A DNA stretch of 64,000 nt from Bremia lactucae. Its lineage: Eukaryota > Oomycota > Peronosporomycetes > Peronosporales > Peronosporaceae. This document shows, one piece after another, positions 44,320 through 54,245 of this stretch. Location of the stretch: NCBI RefSeq assembly GCF_004359215.1, contig NC_090617.1, forward strand, positions 1,390,824 through 1,454,823. The letters are read 5' to 3'. The notes beneath the pieces are model-generated. The model did not search any database and was not told where the DNA came from. It worked only from the letters and a program-made list of their open reading frames with translations. Both the position numbers and the translations under genes were made by a program. Each line of letters opens with the position of its first letter. Position 1 is the first letter of the stretch.

Positions 44320-45324
44320 ATGCTTCAAGCGTTCAAAGCCATCGTTTCCCTCGTGGTTGCATCCACCATGGTCGCAGGTCTTCCTGTCCCTGATGGGACT
44401 TGGCCAAAAAGCACGGGCTTAGTCAGTTTTGATGAACCGTACGTCGTCAAGTCGGGCGAAACGTACGATGGCAAAATGCAAACGTTTGATCGTTCGAACA
44501 TCAAGTGCGAGGGCCAGAAGGAAAGCGGCGCAGAGACCTCGGTGTTCAAGCTCGAACCTGGGGCGACGCTCCGAAATTGTATCATTGGCAAGAATCAGAT
44601 GGAAGGCGTCCACTGCTTCGAACATGATTGCATTGTCGAGAATGTGTGGTGGGATGACGTGTGCGAAGACGCTTTTACGATCAAAGGGGGGAAAGCTAGC
44701 AGTGTGACGAAAATTCTTGGCGGCGGGGCACGCTACGCCGACGACAAAGTCTTTCAGCACAACAGCGTTGGTACGGTTGTTATTGATGGCTTCTTTGCCC
44801 AGGACTTTGGAAAGCTGTACCGTTCGTGCGGAACATGTTCGACGAATCCGGCCCAGCGGTTTCTCAAGCTGAGCAACGTGTACGCTGACCTTACCATTAT
44901 CAAGGCCAAACGCGTGGACCCCAACGTGAGTATTGTAATGATGAATGAAAACTACAAAGATGAGGCCGTGCTGCGCAATATCACGGTGAAGCCAGGAAAA
45001 GAGCCCTACACGGAGTGCAGCTGGGCGGAAGGTCTTCCGAAGGGCGGCGTGAAACCACGGATTCTTGGAAATGGCCCCAAAAAACCCGTGTGTCAATATT
45101 TGATGGAAGACATTCACCTTATTAAGCCGGGTCAAGGTGTTGAGGCCGGAAAAGTGCACCCAGCGGGGGATGGAGGTAACTCAAATGAGTCGGTGAATAA
45201 AAATGCCATTAGTAAGGCGAAGGATAAAGATGGCTTAAGTGAGGCAAAGGATAAAGATGGCTTAAGTGAGGCAAAGGATAAAGATGGCTCAAGTGAGGCG
45301 AAAGATAAAGATACTTCAAAGTAA
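44320..45324 (+). CDS. Secreted pectate lyase, PL3 family, with repeated C-terminal tail
   Basis: Cleaves de-esterified pectin (polygalacturonate) by beta-elimination; acts on the plant cell wall outside the pathogen cell. 334 residues, no introns. Signal peptide 1-20 (hydrophobic core IVSLVVASTMVAG, then LPVPDG). The PL3 parallel beta-helix fills about 21-275, with family hallmarks FKLEPGATLRNCIIG, GVHCFEHDCIVENVWWDDVC, EDAFTIKGG, VFQHNSVGTVVIDGFF, DFGKLYRSCGTC and many paired Cys. After the lyase domain a charged linker leads into four 9-residue units, EAKDKDGLS-like, up to the stop. PL3 enzymes usually stop soon after the helix, so the Lys/Asp-rich tail is an addition. It stands alone between retrotransposon remnants. 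Confidence 0.93.
   Translation: MLQAFKAIVSLVVASTMVAGLPVPDGTWPKSTGLVSFDEPYVVKSGETYDGKMQTFDRSNIKCEGQKESGAETSVFKLEPGATLRNCIIGKNQMEGVHCFEHDCIVENVWWDDVCEDAFTIKGGKASSVTKILGGGARYADDKVFQHNSVGTVVIDGFFAQDFGKLYRSCGTCSTNPAQRFLKLSNVYADLTIIKAKRVDPNVSIVMMNENYKDEAVLRNITVKPGKEPYTECSWAEGLPKGGVKPRILGNGPKKPVCQYLMEDIHLIKPGQGVEAGKVHPAGDGGNSNESVNKNAISKAKDKDGLSEAKDKDGLSEAKDKDGSSEAKDKDTSK
45214..45321 (+). repeat. 27-bp coding tandem repeat, 4 copies, pectate lyase tail
   Basis: Units 45214-45240, 45241-45267, 45268-45294 and 45295-45321, each nine codons: KAKDKDGLS, EAKDKDGLS, EAKDKDGSS, EAKDKDTSK. Copies 2 and 3 differ by very few bases, suggesting recent unit expansion that keeps the frame. Confidence 0.9.
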
Positions 45325-45995
45325 ATGAAGAATGCGGAACTTGTCAAGTAATGAAATAAATGTCCTACCTTCTTTTTTTTTTTCTTTTCTCACCGAACTA
45401 TAAGAGATTGATAATACCAGTTTAATGCCAATCTCCTTTACTTTTGTGACATTTTTGAAAACGAAAGTCATCAATTCTATTACTTTTTTTTCTAATGTTT
45501 TTACGATTGATTCTATTTAAGCCACGAGAAAAAGGAGACCCCGGTAGTAGCAAATACATGGGCCGCCACCTAAGCAATGTTTGCACAGATTTCTCGAGAG
45601 AGCGCATAATCCATCAAAGATTGTATTCAGCGGCAAATGCTACTGCTTTTGTAAGATGACATCTATGCCACTTCGCTCGCGACATCTGCTTATTTAAGTG
45701 TGGCCATCAGCGCATCTTTCGTCTTCTCTGAACCCAAAAAACTGCCTATATGTGGTCCATGCCCCTGTATGGACGACAAATATTAAGGTTATGGCAGCCA
45801 ATTCATCACTTTGTAGCGGTGTACTAACTAGTTAGCGCAAAGTCGATTTTTAAATGTTAAGTATAGCTCTTATGCGATTTGGCAGGTCATATTTGACTGA
45901 CGTAATAATGCATCCGCAATAAGTACGACAGAGTATACTTTTTTAGAATATCGTCACATTTGACCTTATTATGTCTATGATAAAAATGCTGCGCG
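45325..45995. other. Intergenic, no gene seen
   Basis: 3' flank of the pectate lyase, with a T-rich run at 45369-45390. No recognisable frame. Confidence 0.45.
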
Positions 45996-46160
45996 TGTAA
46001 CGGGGCACCTTTCGCTAGTTCTGCTTAGTACTAGCCAACCTGCACTGATAATATTGAAGGTGAGGTGCCTACGAATACTTTAAGTGCACGACGTGCAGAG
46101 GAAGAATTTAAAATGCTTATTGGTCTTAGCAACAAAATGCTGTAGCTTTGACACTCGAAA
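45996..46160 (-). repeat. LTR fragment, family A
   Basis: TGTAACGGGGCACCTTTCGC, CTGATAATATTGAAGGTG and TGCACGACGTGCAGAGGAAG correspond to the left end of 7583-8070. Similarity fades after the TTAGCAACAAAATGCTG block. Only this end remains. The following 46161-46592 shows no gene. Confidence 0.6.
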
Positions 46161-46592
46161 CTTTTCTATAATATTGACTTCAATATTCAACTTCAATATA
46201 AACAAAACAAATTACATATTAACGGTCGCTTCAATAAACGAGTCAATACGACGTTTCTAACGAATGTCGCTTGTAGGTAGTGGTTTATAGACCTTTGTTT
46301 TATTCCATTATCAAAAAACAATTCTGAATTAGCCACGAAATTATCACGACTTCACAGACACACCACGCACCATAACATAAAGTCGCGACGAAATAATACT
46401 CTCAGGTATGACACGCTATGAATTCATCATCCTTTCACGACGATCACTACTTTTCCAATGCCATTCGTATCCTTGAGTCGCTCCTGGTGATCCTTTATCT
46501 CTCCACCTTGCAGATCGTGCGTTTTAACAAGACGACCAAGTCGTTTCGTTCGCCAAAATCAACTTGAAAATGCCACTTGAAACCTTGTTCCT

Positions 46593-49379
46593 TCACCCTC
46601 CTTGTGATTGCTGCGCGTTTTGATAGTCACGACGTTGTTTTCTCGGACCTCCTGTGTATTTACGTGGCCCATATCCACCTCGCCACTTGCCCGAGCTAGT
46701 GCATCGATTCACATCACAAAATGGTTGAAACAACGACGTATTGCCAAACGTAAAGCCCATCTTTTGAAGATTGGTTGTAAACTGAGCACGCTCTATTTCA
46801 GCACTCTTACGTCCACTTGGAAAAACAAACTCGGGCAACTCGTCCCAGCTCAAAATCTTTGCTTCCGCAGTCATATCCGATTGTTTGTCTTCCATTTGTT
46901 GCAAATCCGTGGCCAAGAAGAACCGAATTGTTTGCTCAAGCGTCGTCTTCACTTCCGGATCATCTTTTGGTGGAATCCCATCCTGCTCGAAGCAGTAAAA
47001 TTCAATGCCAATAAACATACACGAACCAAAGCCGTGACCTTCCGAGTCCGACGTTTGCGAATAGTAGCACGGCAAAGCATGAACGCGCGAGACCGGGGAC
47101 ATGTGCTGAAGATTGTCCACCAGCTTTCGTAAGCGCGATTGCACAAACTTGCCCCACTTGAGCATCGCATTCTCCGAGTCGGCTTTGAAATTAAATACCA
47201 GATACGAACCATAACGAATAAAAAAATTCGATCTTTGAAACAGCTCGTCCCATGCATTCTTGTCGTCAATAGCCTCTTGAGTCCTAAACGTGCTATCACA
47301 GGAGGGCACGGACGTCGTCATGCATACGACAGCTGGAGTTATATCCGTCTCGGAGCTGTTTCGGACTAAAGCAGCACTAGATATGGGCTTGGAAATGCCT
47401 ACAGCAATCTCAGCCAAGTACCGTGCACGCCATAATTCTTCGTATATCACCGAGTACGTCGACTGAGAGACTTGAACCGAAGAATTCATGTGTGGATACG
47501 CCGGTGTGATAATTGGCATAATGTGGGACCGATCAAAGACGTTTTGAACAGGGTCCCACATATCAAATCCAAGCCCAGCATCGTAAATTATATTCAGCAT
47601 CACAGGCTGTGGCCATTGCCATTCGGAAAACACTTGAAAAAAACGTACAAAAATTGTCGCAGGCGCGGCATCGGGATACAATTGGCATGTAAAAGCCACC
47701 AAGATTGCCCAGCTAATACCTCCAAGATAGCCAAGCTTGGCTGAATAAATCCCACGACGCCGTGCCCATGCACGTACAGCTCGCAGTACAATTCGATACT
47801 CTCGTCGCTTTGGTACCAAACACAGCAACATGGAGCTAACTCGAGGAGCATTAAGTGCCTTCATCGAGCTTTCATGGACGCCAATTAACATGTGATCCGA
47901 ATCAATATTCTGATTAGCCTCGACCCTTGATACTGGCAACCGTGCAAAGAGCAAATCCATGCGTACAGTTAAAAACGACAAGGAGATAAGAGGCACGTAC
48001 GCATGCGGTACGGGAGCTAATTGCGACACACCCGGTGTGTGCTGTAACAATTGACAAAACGAGCCAAAAAAATCGTCATGGGTCACGTGCCACGGCGTGA
48101 CACAGACAATATCAATGTCCGAGTTGGGATCATCAAGACCAAGACGATACGATCCCGCGAGAAAGAGCGACCCTTTCGTAAGTGCTATATGAGCTTCACT
48201 CAACTCGCGTTCACGTCCAACCATCTTGACCCACTTGGTAAGTAGATCCGAGAGTTGTTTGAGTACATGAAGCTTCCGGACTCGTGCTTCGGGTAGATCC
48301 ATGGGTGAAATGGTGTTGATATACGCGCCAAACGACTGCACTGCTCTTAAATCCATTGAAGGCTGGAATGGCGACTCGACTACACTTGCTACTGCTGGTA
48401 TGAGGTGGCATTTGTGGTACAATACATCTCTTGCTTCATCGAGGTATCCTTCACGAATATTTGCACATAAATTCTGCTGCAAAGACACAGAAAGAATTCC
48501 TTGTTGAGCTGCTTGTTGTACTGCCCATAACATGGCTGTTGATTCTTCATATTCACGATGAGCGATAAATTCTTCGGATAAATTGTTGATGCGATCGAGT
48601 AGCATGTACGCTTCGTCATCTTCGTCTCGTCCGTGTAAAAGCCTTTGCAAGCACTCGTCGTCTTCATAAGTTTCCATCTCGTGCTCTAGACGAGATGAAT
48701 ACGAGTTGGACGACAAAGGAGAGCTACGATGAGGACTTGGACATGAAGATTCCACCGTTGACTCGCTATTTGTATCGTCACAGTCAAAAAAGTCGTCGTC
48801 GCTGTCCACGCTCTTTTTCGCGCGGGTGCAAGTCACGGCCAAATTACACGGCAACACTTTTTTATCCAATCCCATACTTTCACCACGCGTTTTTTCATCC
48901 AATCCAATTCTTTCATGTCGTAGGGCTTTCATTGGACTACTGTCACAAGAAGATGGTGTCACCAGTGTGCCATCGTCACGATCGGCTGTCGAGGAGCTCG
49001 ATGGTAATCGATTGACTCGATCCTTTCCAGTCTCTGTGGCCGAATCCGTCCGTCTTTCCTGTGTACACAATTCTTGCACTCGTGTCATTGTCTCGCCCTT
49101 TTCTGTCATCACGGAGCGACACGGAGCCAAAGCTTGGTCTTTTAGATTCAATTGACAACGTCCGTTTGGCGACTGAAGCGCCTCACAGCGCTTCTTAAAG
49201 CTGGATCTTGACACGAGTTTCGTGATACTGCGCGATCGAATTGGGCGAGAGGCAGGGGCTAACGGCTTCGCAGACATAGCTAAATCGTTCTTGGAGCCTA
49301 CTACAGCGTCTTTGAAGCTAAAAGAGCGGACACCACTGGAAATAAGACCGTGCTGATCGCGGTTGTCCGGAAGAATCAT
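46593..49379 (-). CDS. Poly(A) polymerase (nuclear, canonical type)
   Basis: Adds the poly(A) tail to pre-mRNA after cleavage. 928 residues from the ATG at 49379 (the frame is open two codons further, with TTG). The first 340 or so residues are Ser-rich, acidic and low-complexity, followed by a helical stretch (LLDRINNLSEEFIAHREYEE). The catalytic part then begins: FGAYINTISPMDLPEARVRK at about 350, the nucleotidyltransferase motif AGSYRLGLDDPNSDIDIVC (about 408-425) and the third Asp in VRMDLLFARL. The central domain follows (LRAVRAWARRRGIYSAKLGY, GGISWAILVAFTCQLYP), and then the RNA-binding domain (FFIRYGSYLVFNFKADSE). The tail is Gly/Arg-rich (KWRGGYGPRKYTGG). Known enzymes have almost no extension before the catalytic part, so the N-terminus is unusual. 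No introns. Confidence 0.92.
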   Translation of the reverse strand: MILPDNRDQHGLISSGVRSFSFKDAVVGSKNDLAMSAKPLAPASRPIRSRSITKLVSRSSFKKRCEALQSPNGRCQLNLKDQALAPCRSVMTEKGETMTRVQELCTQERRTDSATETGKDRVNRLPSSSSTADRDDGTLVTPSSCDSSPMKALRHERIGLDEKTRGESMGLDKKVLPCNLAVTCTRAKKSVDSDDDFFDCDDTNSESTVESSCPSPHRSSPLSSNSYSSRLEHEMETYEDDECLQRLLHGRDEDDEAYMLLDRINNLSEEFIAHREYEESTAMLWAVQQAAQQGILSVSLQQNLCANIREGYLDEARDVLYHKCHLIPAVASVVESPFQPSMDLRAVQSFGAYINTISPMDLPEARVRKLHVLKQLSDLLTKWVKMVGRERELSEAHIALTKGSLFLAGSYRLGLDDPNSDIDIVCVTPWHVTHDDFFGSFCQLLQHTPGVSQLAPVPHAYVPLISLSFLTVRMDLLFARLPVSRVEANQNIDSDHMLIGVHESSMKALNAPRVSSMLLCLVPKRREYRIVLRAVRAWARRRGIYSAKLGYLGGISWAILVAFTCQLYPDAAPATIFVRFFQVFSEWQWPQPVMLNIIYDAGLGFDMWDPVQNVFDRSHIMPIITPAYPHMNSSVQVSQSTYSVIYEELWRARYLAEIAVGISKPISSAALVRNSSETDITPAVVCMTTSVPSCDSTFRTQEAIDDKNAWDELFQRSNFFIRYGSYLVFNFKADSENAMLKWGKFVQSRLRKLVDNLQHMSPVSRVHALPCYYSQTSDSEGHGFGSCMFIGIEFYCFEQDGIPPKDDPEVKTTLEQTIRFFLATDLQQMEDKQSDMTAEAKILSWDELPEFVFPSGRKSAEIERAQFTTNLQKMGFTFGNTSLFQPFCDVNRCTSSGKWRGGYGPRKYTGGPRKQRRDYQNAQQSQGG

Positions 49380-50638
49380 TCGCAATGCGTGAAAGTTCGA
49401 GACTGCTGAGCGCGAGGACAGGAACTTGGTGGCGGCCGTTACTGTGACACTGAGTTAAGGGACTTCGTCGCACACGTGAAAAAACGACCAACACTCTTTG
49501 GGGCGTGTAACCCTATTGCCTCAACGATACAAATTGAGGGAATTGAGCGAAATGTTAGCAGCGGAAGACAGGGGGGAACGAGTAAATTGCTGTGGTGGCC
49601 GGTCAAGTAGGTCTTGCAACGTCAAGGAATTAAGATTTAGTGGTGGACGTCACGGATAGATTTCTAGTACCTGGTATGATATTTCCCAGGCAATAGTGTG
49701 ACAGACTCGTGAAGATAGGAAAACGCAATGTCCGGCGACAGCCGCACAGTTAGGCTTACCCTACACCCCGTTTTGTAAGACCCGTGTCTCGTTTCTTTGT
49801 ATGCGGTTTTCCTTACTATGCTTGTCAATTTGGTCGTGGAAATAAGGGTTCCGACATGGATTTTAGTGGAAGAAAGGCGAATTCTTCGGACAAATTGGGG
49901 ATGGGTACGAGATTCATAAATGTAGCTTCAAGGGGGAATTATAAAATATAAAATTGACCAATCCTGGCAAATAAAATCTTGGTGGGTTACAACATTTGGA
50001 AAAACAGTATAACAAGTGAAGCGCTCCCTGTCCGAACCTCTCTCTCGTCTTGTACTGTACTTGAAGCTTTTTATACCTGCTCTATGAATCTGATGAGTTA
50101 CCAAGCTGGGAAATGAAGAGGTGTGGAGTAATCGCACGAAAGCTGATGCTATGCTTCATGCACTTGAAGACACGAAATGAAGTAGGACACCGTGTCGTGC
50201 CGACGGGTTTTCTTGCCAACACTCGACGTGACAAAGTACGTTTCTTAAAGAGGTCTATAGAGCACATAAAGGCCCTATAAACAGGACTGACGGAGAAACG
50301 CTTGTAATTAGTTGTTCACAAATTTTGGAGCTTAGGGGTAGAGTACTAGCTAACGCTAGTTCTAGAATCCACATCGGTTTCCCAATTCTGATGACATGCA
50401 TTTTGTAAAATAAGTCTTTTTGTAACACAAGGATAAAAAGGAATATTACCCATATAGTAAATGTACCACAAAAACGGTTCTCCAACGCCAGACATCGTCC
50501 GCGTCGCTGATTACAATTTGCGATATGATACCTCAATATTTAGTTCCACTTTTCGCAAAAAGTTGTCTGTTTTGAATTGTTAGTCTCAAGCCCTTTAATT
50601 TTCCTCCTAATTCAATTGACAAATTTATAACCATTCAT
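49380..50638. other. Intergenic between poly(A) polymerase and MTO1; one LTR fragment
   Basis: Shared divergent promoter region of 1.26 kb. At about 50430-50490, ATATTACCCATATAGTAAATG and ACCACAAAAACGGTTCTCCAA match the right end of the family C LTR, a small relic. No gene seen in the rest. Confidence 0.5.
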
Positions 50639-52839
50639 ATGCTGGTGCGTCGTCGAACCTGCGGATCACCCCACATACGACGCACTGCCTGGCGGGCGTT
50701 AAGTAGCCATCAGAATCCTCTCCATTATGATGTAATTGTCGTTGGCGGAGGGCATGCAGGCTGTGAAGCTGCTGCCGCCGCGTCTCGAACTGGTATCTCG
50801 ATATTAATGAAAACAGTTCATAGAATATCCCTGACTTTGTTGTAATGTAGGTGCTAAAACCGTCCTTGTGACACAAAAGCTAGCAACCATTGGCGAAATG
50901 TCATGCAATGTAAATATATATTATTCCTTCTTTTTCGTATCAACTAGTGGTCAACAAAAAGCTCATATACTCACGTGTTTAGCCATCCATAGGCGGGGTC
51001 GGTAAAGGCACGTTAGTACGTGAAGTCGATGCAATGGGAGGTCTCATGGGTCAAGTAGCGGACTCGGCTGGCATTCACTTTCGAATGCTCAATTCCTCCA
51101 AAGGGCCTGCTGTACGGGGTCCACGCGCTCAAATGGATCGAACTCTATATCAACAAGGAATGCAACAAGCACTTCAAACGCTACCAAATCTGTGGCTACT
51201 CGAAGACGGTGTCAACGATTTGATCGTCTCTTTAAAACGTCCTTGTGAAGACAATAGTAATGAATGGGTAAATGGTGTAACGACGCTTTCTGGTCGAGAA
51301 ATTCAAGCGTCCCAAGTCGTGATTACGACGGGTACATTTCTTCGAGGTATGATCTATCAAGGTCCAGATATTCGTATCCCCGCAGGACGGTACATGCGTG
51401 ATTCCAATGGCATTGAGCGGCCAGCTATAGGCCTCGCACAGACGCTCGAGCGATGCGATTTCGCACTCGGACGTTTAAAAACAGGCACTCCCCCTCGACT
51501 TGATGGACGTACCATTGATTTTACCGATCTTGAAGTGCAGCCAAGTGATGCTCTTTTAAAGCCATTTTCATTTATGAATGAAAATCATTTTCTTGATCTT
51601 GCACCGCACCAAGTTGTGTGTCATGCCACGTATACCAATGAAGAAACACATCGAATTGTACGTGAGAATTTGCACTTGCTTCCGCAATACGATGGTGGAA
51701 AGGATGGCGAAGGCATTGGACCTCGGTATTGCCCATCCATTGATACAAAAGTGCTTCGATTTCCTGATCGTTTGCGGCATCAAATATGGCTGGAACCGGA
51801 AGGTTTGGAGACCTCGCTAGTGTACCCCAATGGTATTAGTACAGCCCTTCCTGAACCTCTACAACTTGCGTTGTTGCGTACAATTAAAGGACTTGAAAAT
51901 GTCGAAATCGTACGAGGGGGGTACTCAGTCGAGTACGACTATGTCGACCCTCGATCCTTGCTTCCAACCCTTGAGACCAAGAAACTACGTGGGTTATATT
52001 TCGCGGGTCAAATTAATGGCACGACGGGGTACGAAGAAGCTGCGGCTCAAGGCCTCGTAGCGGGCTTGAATGCCGGTTTACGAGCCATGGGACGAAAGCC
52101 ACTAATTCTTGATCGTGCAGATGCCTTTACTGGCGTACTCATTGACGATTTAACGTCCTTAGGAACGACGGAACCGTATCGAATGTTCACGTCACGGTCC
52201 GAATATCGGCTTTTGCTTCGTCCAGATAATGCCGACTTGCGACTTACGCGCAAGGTTTTTGAACATGGTGGTGGCATTTCAAAGGATCGTATGGAAGTAC
52301 TCGAGCGAAAGGAAAAAGCGACGGACTATGCGCGGAAAGCACTGATGGAATTTGTACGGGATCCGTACGAGTGGAACCGCTATGGGATAAAGATTGGACT
52401 TGATGGCGTAAAACGTAGTGCTGCTCAAATGCTTGCGCTTTCGACTGTGACTTCCGCGGATATTGAGCGAATTTGGCGCCAAGTTGAGTATAAAGATGCC
52501 GAAGCGTTGCCTGATGAAATTAAAGAAATTATGAAAACCGAATGCCTTTATGCAACGCAATTACGAACACAATTGCAAGAAATTCATATTTTTCGAAATA
52601 AACAACATGTTTTAATCCCCGAGTGGGTTGATTATGCCAATATGCCCATGATTTCCATTGAAGAGCGCGAGAAATTGCAACAGACGCAACCGACGACAAT
52701 TTATGCTGCAAGTCGGATTGCAGGGGTACGATCGTCGACGCTATTGCTGCTCTATCAGTACGCGATGCGCCAGTCTATTGATGGACTGACGAAGAAAGAC
52801 CGAAGGCGTAGAAGTCAACGGACGACGCCCGTAGTATAA
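50639..52839 (+). CDS. MTO1: Mitochondrial tRNA uridine 5-carboxymethylaminomethyl modification enzyme (MnmG/GidA, MTO1), three exons
   Basis: FAD-dependent partner of MnmE/GTPBP3 that modifies the wobble uridine (U34) of certain tRNAs. Exons 50639-50792, 50851-50909 and 50983-52839 (introns 58 and 73 bp, GT...AG) join in frame to 689 residues. Residues 1-25 are Arg-rich and lack acids ([20 protein letters not shown]), as in a mitochondrial presequence. Then the FAD motif [14 protein letters not shown] (about 32-45), the family signature [19 protein letters not shown] across the second splice site, [20 protein letters not shown], then [36 protein letters not shown] and [20 protein letters not shown]. 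The C-terminal helical domain ends with a basic tail. Without the introns the conserved N-terminal signature is broken, which supports the splice sites. Confidence 0.93.
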
Positions 52840-53031
52840 ATTGATTATTTAGTACTTTTAAACGTAGTAAATTGTTTTTTCTTATACGATTGTTTTGTTC
52901 GATTTTTTATTTATATCTTTATCGTAAAAGTTTACGAACATTCAAACATATTTTTGAAGTCATTAATGTGAGAGTTTGAAGTACTGACGTCTTCGTCGTC
53001 AACCATTGATAGCTTGTCAATTGCGAGACTA
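52840..53031. other. Spacer between MTO1 and EBP2
   Basis: 192 bp, AT-rich, holding the MTO1 3' flank and the EBP2 promoter. Same direction of transcription on both sides. Confidence 0.5.
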
Positions 53032-54021
53032 ATGGCGAGGAAGAGCAGTGGAGCGCGCAAAGGCCGCAGTGTAAGTGCGCTCGTGCGTGCAGAAGACGCT
53101 GCTGAAGAGGAGATTTTAGAAACGCCGGCTTTGAGCTCTATTAGCGCAGCGGTAGACGACCATAGCGATGAGGAGAGTGAGGACGACGAGGCCGAGATCG
53201 AGCGCCGCCTCGTCGCTGAGGCGCAAGCCGAGGCGGATCACGCTCAGCAAACAAAGGAAGTTTTGTACAATAGTGAAGCTCTTGTCGCATTAGTTAAGGA
53301 CTGGGACACGAAGCCACTGGCATGGGTCGAGACGCTAGAGACGTGTGCCGTGCCACTGGAGCTCGAGAGCGTCCATGACGATCTGAAACGCGAAGTCGCG
53401 TTTTATAACCATACACTAGCTTCTGTTCGTTTGGCCAAAGAGCGGCTGCAGAAGGAAGGAGTGGCATACAAGCGACCTAATGACTATTTTGCTGAGATGC
53501 TCAAGAGCGATGCGCATATGGCAAAGGTCAAGGACAAACTCATTTATGAGGCGAAAAAGATCACAGCCGTGGAGGAGCGAAAGAAATCTCAGGCGCATCG
53601 TAAGGTTGCAAAGGAGGTTCAAGCTGAGAAAATTAAAGAGCGGAATCAACAAAAGAAGGATACACTGGAGGCTGTAAAACAGTGGAAAAAGCGCAAAGGC
53701 AACGACAAGCGAGGACGTTATAAAGATGACGATGATACGGAGCTGGATTCAATTGTTGGTGGGAAACGGAAGCACGTGGGTGGACGCGATGGCAGTAGCA
53801 AGAAACCTCGCGTGAACAAGACACGGGAAGCAAAAGACGCAAAGTTTGGCTTTGGTGGCAAACGTCGTCACGCAAAGAGCAATACGAAGGAGAGTACCAA
53901 TAACTTGTCATCCTTTCCAGGTGCGATGAAGAGCCGAATGAAGAGTCAAGCGACTGCTAAGGGCGGTCAGCGCGCTGGGAAAGCTCAACGCGCAAACCAG
54001 CGGAACAAGAGTCGGCGGTAA
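53032..54021 (+). CDS. EBP2: rRNA-processing protein EBP2 (EBNA1-binding protein 2 family)
   Basis: Nucleolar factor for pre-rRNA processing and assembly of the large ribosomal subunit. 329 residues from the ATG at 53032 (the longer frame starts with TTG). N-terminal basic patch, then an acidic stretch (DDHSDEESEDDEAEIERR). The conserved core follows: DDLKREVAFYNHTLASVRLA, then YKRPNDYFAEMLKSDAHMAK, KDKLIYEAKKITAVEERKKS and a long helix (EKIKERNQQKKDTLEAVKQW). The C-terminal third is Lys/Arg-rich and disordered, with KFGFGGKRRHAKSN and a basic end, as in the yeast and human relatives. No introns. Convergent with CstF-64. Confidence 0.92.
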   Translation: MARKSSGARKGRSVSALVRAEDAAEEEILETPALSSISAAVDDHSDEESEDDEAEIERRLVAEAQAEADHAQQTKEVLYNSEALVALVKDWDTKPLAWVETLETCAVPLELESVHDDLKREVAFYNHTLASVRLAKERLQKEGVAYKRPNDYFAEMLKSDAHMAKVKDKLIYEAKKITAVEERKKSQAHRKVAKEVQAEKIKERNQQKKDTLEAVKQWKKRKGNDKRGRYKDDDDTELDSIVGGKRKHVGGRDGSSKKPRVNKTREAKDAKFGFGGKRRHAKSNTKESTNNLSSFPGAMKSRMKSQATAKGGQRAGKAQRANQRNKSRR

Positions 54022-54245
54022 GTACCATCATAAGCGACCGAAAAACTAGGCTTTATTTGTCCATTTTGTCAATTTCGGTATCGTAATGTTTGTGAATTTA
54101 GAAAAACAAAATCAAAAAAATCAAAAAATTAAAATCGCAAGATAAATCGTTTTGTATTTAAAAAAGAGATTTTTACCTTATGTAACGTACCCTCCCTCGT
54201 CAATTTGTAATGTTAGAACCTTTCGATGAACAAAATCGGGGCGTC

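Noticed and set aside
44419..45159. 246-residue minus-strand frame opposite the pectate lyase
   Set aside because: Shadow frame; the plus strand encodes a complete PL3 enzyme with a signal peptide.
46608..47132. 174-residue plus-strand frame opposite the poly(A) polymerase
   Set aside because: Shadow of a well-conserved gene on the minus strand; no similarity of its own.
53014..53031. EBP2 and poly(A) polymerase starting at upstream TTG codons
   Set aside because: Non-ATG starts are not needed; the first ATG lies a few codons downstream in each case (53032; 49379). The same holds for the invertase (24166).
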